From the NCBI RefSeq assembly GCF_016461785.1, contig NZ_JAEMUH010000001.1, positions 186,001 to 250,000 of the forward strand: a stretch of DNA of 64,000 bases. Direction: 5' to 3'. The position numbers were made by a program, and so were the translations under genes. This stretch comes from Marinomonas ostreistagni (GTDB lineage Bacteria; Pseudomonadota; Gammaproteobacteria; Pseudomonadales; Marinomonadaceae). Below the pieces are notes generated by a model. That model was not told the DNA's origin, did no database searches, and saw nothing but the letters and a program-made list of their open reading frames with translations. Positions 18,423 to 25,787 of this stretch are shown piece after piece (position 1 is the stretch's first letter; the number at the start of each line of letters is the position of its first letter).

Positions 18423-19760
18423 ATGCCTACCCTCTTAGAACGCTTAAGTCGCCTTCAAAGCCAGTCTTTGCCTGATTACTCAATTGAAATTGAGGGTAAA
18501 GTAACGCGTATGGTTGGATTAACAATGGAAGCTGTTGGTTGTGTGGCTGCATTAGGAGACCGCTGTGCTGTTCAGGTAGGAAAAAGTCGCTGGGTTGAGT
18601 CTGAAGTGGTTGGTTTTACAGGCGACTTAACTTATCTCATGCCAACCGAAGCCATAGATGGTATTGCCCCTGGTGCTCGTGTTCGTCCACTTAAAGAAGA
18701 CAGTCAAATGCCCGTTGGTCCAGGGTTGTTAGGTCGAGTAGTGAATGGCTTAGGTCGTCCATTAGATGGTAAGGGGCCAATTCAGGCAGAAGAAAGCGTC
18801 AGCCTACAGGGAGAGATAATCAACCCTTTACAGAGGAAGCCGATCAGTGAAACATTGGATGTGGGTATCAAAGCAATCAATGCACTGCTAACCGTTGGTA
18901 AGGGACAGCGACTAGGTTTATTCGCCGGAAGTGGTGTCGGTAAGAGTATGTTGCTGGGTATGATGACTCGTTTTACCGAAGCAGATATTACGATTGTTGG
19001 TCTCATCGGGGAGCGTGGACGAGAGGTTAAAGAGTTTATTGAGCAAATCTTAGGTGAAGAAGGGTTGGCTCGCTCCGTAGTTGTTGCGTCACCTGCTGAT
19101 GATTCTGCCTTAATGCGACTGAGAGCTGCTGTTTTGACGTCCCGTATTGCGGAATATTATCGAGATCAAGGTAAGAACGTATTGCTACTGATGGACTCTT
19201 TGACTCGATATGCTCAAGCCCAGCGTGAGATAGCACTGTCTGTAGGTGAGCCACCAGCAACCAAAGGTTATCCACCATCGGTGTTCTCGAAGCTGCCATG
19301 GCTGGTTGAAAGGGCTGGTAATGGCAAAGAGGGAGGAGGTTCAGTAACAGCATTTTATACTGTTTTAACGGAAGGGGATGACCAGCAGGACCCTATCGCT
19401 GATGCTTCTCGTGCAATTCTTGATGGTCATATCGTGTTATCAAGGCGATTGGCAGAAGAGGGGCATTATCCAGCAATTGATATTGAGGCGTCTATTTCTC
19501 GTGCCATGCCGCATATTGTGACCGAGCCACATCTGCAAGGAGCCATGCGTGTTAAACAGCTTTACTCTAGATATCAGCAAAATAGAGATCTCATCGCAGT
19601 CGGGGCATATACAAAAGGGTCGGATCCAGAGCTTGATCAAGCCATCTTGCTTATACCTGCTATTAATGAATTCTTAAGGCAGTCTCTCTCTGAAAGTTTT
19701 ACCCTTGATAAAAGTCTAGAAGCATTGGTAGCGGCGATGACTTCCGTACCCGCTAAGTAG
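18423..19760 (+). CDS. fliI: Flagellum-specific export ATPase FliI
   Basis: A 445-residue F1-beta-like ATPase. The Walker A loop is FAGSGVGKSML; LIGERGREVKEF and LLLMDSLTRYAQAQREI follow, and the C-terminus is of the FliI/YscN type. It unfolds or delivers export substrates and their chaperones to the FlhA/FlhB gate, under FliH control. Position after fliH and before fliJ excludes an F-type ATPase or non-flagellar type III system. Forty-nine bases separate it from fliJ. Confidence 0.97.
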   Translation: MPTLLERLSRLQSQSLPDYSIEIEGKVTRMVGLTMEAVGCVAALGDRCAVQVGKSRWVESEVVGFTGDLTYLMPTEAIDGIAPGARVRPLKEDSQMPVGPGLLGRVVNGLGRPLDGKGPIQAEESVSLQGEIINPLQRKPISETLDVGIKAINALLTVGKGQRLGLFAGSGVGKSMLLGMMTRFTEADITIVGLIGERGREVKEFIEQILGEEGLARSVVVASPADDSALMRLRAAVLTSRIAEYYRDQGKNVLLLMDSLTRYAQAQREIALSVGEPPATKGYPPSVFSKLPWLVERAGNGKEGGGSVTAFYTVLTEGDDQQDPIADASRAILDGHIVLSRRLAEEGHYPAIDIEASISRAMPHIVTEPHLQGAMRVKQLYSRYQQNRDLIAVGAYTKGSDPELDQAILLIPAINEFLRQSLSESFTLDKSLEALVAAMTSVPAK

Positions 19761-19809
19761 ACGCTTGTCTTTTAAGTCGCTAATATCAGAGTAATTCTGA
19801 GGGATAAGC

Positions 19810-20247
19810 ATGAAAAAATCCGAGCGCATGCAAGTACTGGTCAATCTATCTCAACGTAAAGAAGATGAGGTTGCTAAGGCCTTGGCAAAGGACCAAGCTC
19901 GTTTGCAGCATGACCAACTAAAACTTCAAGAGCTAAAAGATTACGCCGCGCAATATGATCAAGAGCGAAATCTACTTGGCTTATCTCCTTACCTTACAAC
20001 TAACTATCAGCATTTTGTAAACCGTTTACAACAGGCAATTCAGCAGCAAGAGCAGCAAGTAAAGCGATCTCAGCAGCAAGTGTCTATGGCAATGAAACGT
20101 TGGCAAAATGCTCGAGCTAAAACAAAAGGCATGGACTGGCTGAAAGATAAAAGCATCAATGAAGAGCTCAATTTTGAGAACAAGCAGGAACAAAAGCAGA
20201 TTGATGAATTTGCTAATCGTGCTTTTTTTGAACGGATGCGCTCTTAA
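19810..20247 (+). CDS. fliJ: Flagellar export protein FliJ
   Basis: A 145-residue, highly charged, almost entirely helical protein predicted to form an antiparallel coiled coil (for example RKEDEVAKALAKDQARLQ and QQEQQVKRSQQQVSMA). FliJ sits in the FliI ring like the gamma subunit of F1 and links it to FlhA. Sequence conservation in FliJ is low, so the call rests on size, coiled coil and position after fliI. GAGGG upstream supports the ATG start. Its TAA overlaps the ATG of the next gene by one base, so the downstream cassette is translationally coupled. Confidence 0.9.
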   Translation: MKKSERMQVLVNLSQRKEDEVAKALAKDQARLQHDQLKLQELKDYAAQYDQERNLLGLSPYLTTNYQHFVNRLQQAIQQQEQQVKRSQQQVSMAMKRWQNARAKTKGMDWLKDKSINEELNFENKQEQKQIDEFANRAFFERMRS

Positions 20248-21947
20248 TGAGTTTCTCCGATGTTGCTTTTACTCCGAAATTAAATAGAGCGTTTTATGAT
20301 ATCGAGCGCTCTATTGTAGAAGTAAGTGTTCACCCACTTAAAGCCCATCGCGAATTAGACTTGTTATTCGAGACGGTTTTGCAAGAGCCTGTAGTAGCCG
20401 GTGCGTCGACTTATCTCGAAGAGGTGAAGTCTCTGCTTGATCGTATGTTGGAGCAAGGTTTGTTTTTAGACCTGCGTCAGTGTCAATTACTGATGGCTTG
20501 GGTCACAGAGCTTCGTTCGCAATGGATTCGTCGTGTCGAGTTTAAAGAACCAAATGACTTTACTTTATTGCAGCGTCTTCATGCTGACTTGCTTCGATCG
20601 GAAAAGTCTCAAGAACAACCAGTACAATCCTTTCATGGTTTCTTTGAAGGAGATATTGATGAGGGCTTTCATAATGTGGCAAAGCTGTCTGATTTTGGTT
20701 ATTGGGTGATCGATCGAGCTGATAATCATATCTGCGACCATAATCATCAGGCGATGCTTTATTTGAGAGTTATCTTAGAAACTGGGCTATCGTTGCAGGA
20801 TCTCCAAATTAATTTGCCAAACTGGAAATGGAGTTTAATAAAGCCAGGAGACAATACTGCTCTAAAGCTACCGGCGAATAGTGAAAACTACTGGGTGGAT
20901 TGGCTACATTTAATGGCCACTGAGCGGGAAGTCTGGCGTCGTAGTGCGTCTTTTCTTCGGTTTTATCAGTCCTTACAAGAGCAGGTGCGACAGCAGTTTT
21001 CCCAGCCTTTGGATGCTTTTATTCGTTGTTCAGGTAAGACAAACCTGCGAGTGTTAATGAACTCTGATGTCCCTGAAGAGATTGAAGATTTTGATCTTTA
21101 TGGTGGTAGAGTCTTTCTCCAAGATGCTCAAGGCTTCACTAATCACGTTTTACCACTTTCTGAATCAGTTATACCGGTATATATCATAAGCTATGCTAAT
21201 GACACCATGGTTATTCCTGTGTTTAGTGTCCTAAAGTTAGAGGAGAACTTGGCTGATGAGGACTCTGGTTGGGTGTATCGTGATAATAGTTGGGATATGG
21301 TCAGATCAGGAAAGGGCTTTGCAGGCTCTATTACGATAAAGCAAAGCAAACAAACGATCCGAGTTTTCTATGAGGCAATAAACCGAGAATATGGTGCGGT
21401 GTTAAGATCTAATTGTTTACCGCAAGAGGTTCGTAATGTTTGGAGTGTCCGAGAAGATTTTTTGCTTGAGCCTGCTTTACCCCTCGAGAAAAGGCAAAAA
21501 GGGATTTTATTGAAGCATTCTTACAGTCCTTCTGCATATCAGATCAAACCACGTAAACCTGTATTTTTTCAGATTATGCCGAATAATGGGATTGAGTTAT
21601 TTGCGGATATGGTAGTAGGGCTTGTGCCCTATAGTTCGGTTCGAAGATTAATGAAAAGCTTTGTTTATCACAGTGGTCAAGTGATTCCTCTGATTGAGCC
21701 AGAGGCAAGTTATTGTCACAGTGATGATATGGTTATTTTTATCGCCTCAAAAGGCGTATATTTTGCTTTTCGTGGTCGTTACAGTATAGGCGGAAGTGCT
21801 GTCCATAAACTTATTGAAGGAGAGCAAATTGTTTTATCGAAAAGTAGTGAAGGTTTCCAAATAACGTTGCTTGAAGAAGGGTGGTTCTTTCTTGATCAAA
21901 GGCATACATACTTACTTCAGAAACAGATGTTAGAGATAATGGATTAA
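20247..21947 (+). CDS. Uncharacterised protein with CheA/CheW-like traits, no kinase motifs
   Basis: A 566-residue soluble protein; I do not recognise it with certainty. Residues about 15-95 are helical and resemble an Hpt/CheA P1 bundle lacking the phospho-His. Around 283-333, LYGGRVFLQDAQGF followed by LPLSESVIPVYIISYANDT resembles the CheA P4-P5 junction (compare LNGTLDIKSVLGQGSRF and VPLTLAIMPTLMVMLNDQ of the local CheA). Residues about 436-555 again look CheW-like (ELFADMVVGLV, HSGQVIPLIEP). N, G1 and G2 ATP-binding boxes are absent. It starts on the fliJ stop and precedes a membrane protein by one base, so it belongs to a cassette inside the fli operon. A catalytically dead CheA-derived scaffold is my inference. 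Confidence 0.45.
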   Translation: MSFSDVAFTPKLNRAFYDIERSIVEVSVHPLKAHRELDLLFETVLQEPVVAGASTYLEEVKSLLDRMLEQGLFLDLRQCQLLMAWVTELRSQWIRRVEFKEPNDFTLLQRLHADLLRSEKSQEQPVQSFHGFFEGDIDEGFHNVAKLSDFGYWVIDRADNHICDHNHQAMLYLRVILETGLSLQDLQINLPNWKWSLIKPGDNTALKLPANSENYWVDWLHLMATEREVWRRSASFLRFYQSLQEQVRQQFSQPLDAFIRCSGKTNLRVLMNSDVPEEIEDFDLYGGRVFLQDAQGFTNHVLPLSESVIPVYIISYANDTMVIPVFSVLKLEENLADEDSGWVYRDNSWDMVRSGKGFAGSITIKQSKQTIRVFYEAINREYGAVLRSNCLPQEVRNVWSVREDFLLEPALPLEKRQKGILLKHSYSPSAYQIKPRKPVFFQIMPNNGIELFADMVVGLVPYSSVRRLMKSFVYHSGQVIPLIEPEASYCHSDDMVIFIASKGVYFAFRGRYSIGGSAVHKLIEGEQIVLSKSSEGFQITLLEEGWFFLDQRHTYLLQKQMLEIMD

Positions 21948-21948
21948 G

Positions 21949-23700
21949 ATGCAAAGTAATCATTCTGCTTATACCGCATTTGATAAACGCCGAATTCGAT
22001 TTTCAGATTGGATCATCCAGTATGCAATTGTATTCCTGTTGCTTTTCTCTGGTGTTCTATTTGGCTCCTATTATGCCGTGAACCAAAAGCAGGAAGCCGT
22101 TTTTCAAACACTGGCTGAATTGCATGATATCGCCCACTCTTCAAGTAAGCTCACTATGCTTTGGCAATCTAAGTACATTGACAACGATAATGCTATCTCT
22201 GACCTTATTTCAAAGGAGTCGATGCTCGCCCAGCGTCTACAAAGCGTTCTATCTAACAGTGATGGCTTGCCCACTGCGCCAATCGCGTTTTCCAAATTTA
22301 CAATATCTGAACAAGCACAGCTTGCGACCAATCGCTTAGAACAGTTGGGGCAAATTGCCTTAGAAAAAAGCGCACAATTTAACAGCAAGAATATTTGGAG
22401 CTACCCCTTAATTCTGGCAATAGGGGGGAGCTGGCTTTTACTCTTCGCTTACCTAATTTGGGGGTGGCGTCGAGTTCTGCAGGATCGTAGGAGCTCTATT
22501 CATTTTTACCATGCTCAAGTAGACCGAGCTCAAGTAGGCGCACACATGACAGTGCCAATGGCTAGAAATGATGAGTTCGGGGAGTTTGCACGCTACTTAA
22601 GCAGCTATATTCAAGTTCTAGAAACGGAAAAGCAGCAATCAGAAAAGGTGTCGACCCTTTACAAGGCTGCCTTATTAAATTCCTTATCTTCAAAATTAGT
22701 ACTGAATTCCTCGCGAGAAGTACTGACAGTGAGTGAAGGCTTTTATGAGCTATGGGTGTTGGAGTCAGACGTATTATCTGAATTACTGGGAATTGATGCC
22801 CAGTTAACTGAGTTAGATGGCGAGATAGTTTCAAAAAGTCTGATCAATGGTAATAAAGGGGCTTCGATAAAACTAGGGCGTCATCACTTTGATATTCGTT
22901 GTATTGAAATAGATTTAGGGCAAGAGCAAGGCTATTTAATTGAGTTTTCTAAAGTGATTCTAAGTGCTGAAATTAGGGTGCTTGAAGCCACGCTAAGTCT
23001 AATGGCCAGTGATGTATGGGACGCACCCATACGTATTCTTGATGAAGAGTCCCCATATTTTAGCTTTTCACGAAAACTAGAGCGAACTCGTCAGCAGGTT
23101 GATTCATTTTTACAAGGTGTTGATCACTTTGTAAAAGAGCGTGACAAAGAATATCCGAAGATTACTAAACTGCAACAGTTGTTAGATTGGATGGGTGCTA
23201 ATCTCAAATCTGAAAATTCTGAAGTTGAATCATTGATTAATTCTCATGAGCAGCTTCATTTAGATATAGATACGAGTAAGCATGAATTTCTCAAGGTTCG
23301 AGAGCAGATTGAGTATCGTTTTGAGTTGTATGAAGCCTATTTACAGCAATTGCTAGAATGGCAAGCCTCTCAAGGCACTTGGGTAGCGACTGTAAACAAT
23401 GGCTTAATCGATGCGAAAGAGGCGATACTGAATTTACTCAGTGTTGTTCATACTGAGCCAACCAGTGCCAGTTTAATTGAGCACAGTGTGATCGATCTGA
23501 CGCATGATATTGATACGGTACTTGCTTCCATAGTTGAATCAAAACCGTTACCAAGAGAGTTGCGATTAGAGCATATTAAAAGTAGTGAATCCGATTTAAT
23601 GCGGCACTTAAATGATGTGCAAACTCGACTTGATGCGCTTTCAAGCTCTGTGAAACAGGGCCTACCAAGTATGAAAGACTCGCTTAACTTTGATAAGTAA
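21949..23700 (+). CDS. Two-TM sensor-like membrane protein (HAMP/PAS-like, no kinase or MCP tip)
   Basis: A 583-residue protein with MCP/kinase-like topology. TM1 lies at about 20-44, a periplasmic domain at about 45-150, and TM2 at about 151-173. Then comes a HAMP-like segment ending in MARNDEFGEFARYLSSYI (about 204-221), a coiled coil, a PAS-like stretch (about 255-335, SSREVLTVSEGFYELW), and long helices to the end. It lacks the MCP hairpin motif, a His kinase core, GGDEF and EAL. It is therefore probably a transmembrane input that works through a partner, most likely the preceding or following cassette gene products. The two genes are one base apart. Domain boundaries are by eye; function is unknown. 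Confidence 0.5.
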   Translation: MQSNHSAYTAFDKRRIRFSDWIIQYAIVFLLLFSGVLFGSYYAVNQKQEAVFQTLAELHDIAHSSSKLTMLWQSKYIDNDNAISDLISKESMLAQRLQSVLSNSDGLPTAPIAFSKFTISEQAQLATNRLEQLGQIALEKSAQFNSKNIWSYPLILAIGGSWLLLFAYLIWGWRRVLQDRRSSIHFYHAQVDRAQVGAHMTVPMARNDEFGEFARYLSSYIQVLETEKQQSEKVSTLYKAALLNSLSSKLVLNSSREVLTVSEGFYELWVLESDVLSELLGIDAQLTELDGEIVSKSLINGNKGASIKLGRHHFDIRCIEIDLGQEQGYLIEFSKVILSAEIRVLEATLSLMASDVWDAPIRILDEESPYFSFSRKLERTRQQVDSFLQGVDHFVKERDKEYPKITKLQQLLDWMGANLKSENSEVESLINSHEQLHLDIDTSKHEFLKVREQIEYRFELYEAYLQQLLEWQASQGTWVATVNNGLIDAKEAILNLLSVVHTEPTSASLIEHSVIDLTHDIDTVLASIVESKPLPRELRLEHIKSSESDLMRHLNDVQTRLDALSSSVKQGLPSMKDSLNFDK

Positions 23701-23727
23701 ACAAAATAGGTTAGTGGAGTACGGTGT

Positions 23728-24027
23728 ATGATCATCAGCCAACTTGACGATAGCAAATCAACCGCAGTGTTAACCATTAAAGGTCGTTTTGATTATTCCT
23801 GCCAACAGGAATTTCGTGAGTGCTTTGGACAGTACCCAAAGGGCACTGAATATGTAATTGACCTTACTGAGGTGAGTTACATTGATAGCTCGGCACTAGG
23901 GATGCTGTTACTTTTAAGAGATCATGCTGGTGGTGACGGCGGCAAAGTGGCGCTCAAAGGTGCTTCAGAATTCGTTAGTAGTGCTTTGAAAATGGCGCGT
24001 TTTGAAAGACTCTTTACATTTCGTTGA
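23728..24027 (+). CDS. STAS-domain anti-sigma factor antagonist, HsbA-like
   Basis: A 99-residue single STAS domain. The core VIDLTEVSYIDSSALGML carries the phosphorylatable Ser of SpoIIAA-type antagonists (Ser54/Ser55 in DSSALG). The preceding RFDYSCQQEF and later GGKVALKGASEFVSSAL fit the fold. In P. aeruginosa, HsbA of the same size binds FlgM or the cyclase HsbD depending on its phosphorylation. The next gene encodes a kinase/phosphatase able to act on it. The neighbouring flagellar genes and fliA downstream make FlgM (not in this window) a natural partner, but that is inference. Confidence 0.85.
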   Translation: MIISQLDDSKSTAVLTIKGRFDYSCQQEFRECFGQYPKGTEYVIDLTEVSYIDSSALGMLLLLRDHAGGDGGKVALKGASEFVSSALKMARFERLFTFR

Positions 24028-24044
24028 AAGGTAGGGTGTAGGCA

Positions 24045-25739
24045 ATGAAGGATCAAAACCTCAAAATTCTGGTTGCAGATGATAATCCCTCTGATCGCAT
24101 GTTGTTAGAGACAATGTTAAGCCAACTAGGACATGTTGTCGAAACGGCGGTTGATGGTCAGGATGCGGTTGAAAAATTTGATCCCAATACTATTCAGTTA
24201 GTGTGTCTAGATATAAAAATGCCGCGTAAAGATGGGTGGGAGGCGGCCCTAGAAATACAGAAGATCGCTGCAACAAAATTGGTCCCTATTGTCTTCTTAT
24301 CAGGCGTTTCGGAACCCGAAGCATTACAGAAATGTCTAGACGTAGGCGCAACAGATTTTATTTCTAAGCCTTACAGCCCAACACTGGTTTCTGCAAAGCT
24401 CAGTGCTATTGCACGCTTATTATTAATGCAGAATATGCTGTCTGAACAGCGTGACGAGCTGTCTCTTTTGAATCAGCAAATGGTTCATGATCAGGAGGTG
24501 GCTAAACTTGTTTATGAGCGAATTACGCACTCAAATTGTCTCTCTGATCCCGCATTAAGCACGCTACATCATGGTAGCCATATCTTTAACGGTGACGTGA
24601 TTTTAGCTGCGTATAAGCCAAATGGTGGAATGCATGTTTTATTAGGAGACTTTACTGGTCATGGTTTGTCCGCTGCAATTGGTGCTCTACCTCTGGCGGA
24701 TATCTTTTTCGAATGGACTGAAAAAGGTTTTGTTATGCGGCAAATTTTACCTGAGATAAACAAACGTTTGCATAACATACTTCCTCCCAACATGTTTTGT
24801 GCTGCTGCGTTTATTGATATCAATGCCCATAACAGAACCATCGCCGTATGGAATGCAGGTCTACCCGATCTGTTGTATTTTTCTGCAGACTCCAAATTAC
24901 CAAGAATGATTCATTCTGACTCTCTGCCATTAGGTATTCTGAATGAGCATGAGTTTGAGGCCAATATTGAGTTGCTCACTTATGAACAGGGGGATTATCT
25001 GGTTGCGTTCACCGATGGTGTCTACGAAGCTCGAACCAAAGAAAATAAAATACAATATAACAGTGCATTAGATCCTCTTTATGCGGGAGCCGTTAAAGGT
25101 AGTCCTTTTGATTGGTTGGAGGGAATGCTGAAAGATGAGGGGATTCTTGATAATCCTCACGATGATATCTCTGTTTTAGGGGTTGATTTATCTCTTGCAC
25201 AGGACAACAGCTTAAACTCAAAAGCGCTTAGCGACGTCAAAAGCTTCGATGCGCCTGCTGATTTTGCATTTAATTATGAACTCAATGCAGACTCACTTAA
25301 AAATACTGATCCGTTGCCCTATTTACTGCAAATATTAACAACCGTGCCGGAGCTTAGTAAGCGTTCAAGTGAAGTGTTTATGATCCTCTCTGAGATGTAC
25401 TCGAACGCTTTGGAGCATGGCATATTGAAGCTCGATTCTAATTTAAAGCGAACAGTTGAAGGTTTTGCTGATTACTATGCATCCAGAGAATTGACCTTAA
25501 AGAGCTTGACGGAAGGTTGGTTAAGAATTGCTATAAAAGTCAGTGCTGTCAATCAGCATGGCTCCTTATATATTACTATGACAGACAGTGGTGAAGGTTA
25601 TGATATCAGTGCCATTGATTTAGATGATGTTGATCATGAGAAGCCTTTTAGTCGAGGTTTGAGCCTAATTCATCAGATGTGTCATAAAGTTGAACTATCA
25701 AAAAACGGATCCCAAATCTCAGTTCATTACCGCTGGTAA
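24045..25739 (+). CDS. HsbR-like response regulator with PP2C phosphatase and serine kinase domains
   Basis: A 564-residue three-domain protein. The receiver (6-125) has phosphoacceptor Asp56 in CLDIKMP and Lys108. The PP2C/SpoIIE phosphatase (about 175-385) has metal-binding acids at Asp183, Asp202 (GDFTGHG), Asp323 (FTDGVYEA) and Asp373-374. The C-terminal anti-sigma-type kinase (about 420-564) has LSEMYSNALEHG (Asn454), DSGEGYD and RGLSLI. This order and length equal P. aeruginosa HsbR, which sets the phosphorylation of the STAS protein HsbA. The STAS gene lies 17 nt upstream. What phosphorylates Asp56 is unknown; no HptB-like gene is visible. It ends the cassette just before fliK. Confidence 0.88.
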   Translation: MKDQNLKILVADDNPSDRMLLETMLSQLGHVVETAVDGQDAVEKFDPNTIQLVCLDIKMPRKDGWEAALEIQKIAATKLVPIVFLSGVSEPEALQKCLDVGATDFISKPYSPTLVSAKLSAIARLLLMQNMLSEQRDELSLLNQQMVHDQEVAKLVYERITHSNCLSDPALSTLHHGSHIFNGDVILAAYKPNGGMHVLLGDFTGHGLSAAIGALPLADIFFEWTEKGFVMRQILPEINKRLHNILPPNMFCAAAFIDINAHNRTIAVWNAGLPDLLYFSADSKLPRMIHSDSLPLGILNEHEFEANIELLTYEQGDYLVAFTDGVYEARTKENKIQYNSALDPLYAGAVKGSPFDWLEGMLKDEGILDNPHDDISVLGVDLSLAQDNSLNSKALSDVKSFDAPADFAFNYELNADSLKNTDPLPYLLQILTTVPELSKRSSEVFMILSEMYSNALEHGILKLDSNLKRTVEGFADYYASRELTLKSLTEGWLRIAIKVSAVNQHGSLYITMTDSGEGYDISAIDLDDVDHEKPFSRGLSLIHQMCHKVELSKNGSQISVHYRW

Positions 25740-25742
25740 ACT

Positions 25743-25758
25743 TGGCCTTTTCTTTGCA
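25743..25758 (+). promoter_or_regulatory. Candidate sigma-54 promoter before fliK
   Basis: TGGCC at 25743-25747 and TTTGCA at 25753-25758 place the -24 GG and -12 GC exactly 10 bp apart, as in the TGGCACG-N4-TTGCA consensus. The A, C and G of the -24 element are not matched. It begins four bases after the hsbR-like stop and is 30 nt from the fliK ATG. In P. aeruginosa fliK is a FleR/RpoN class III gene, which fits. Confidence 0.5.
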
Positions 25759-25787
25759 ACTCATGTGTTGATTAGTGGAGGTTGCCC

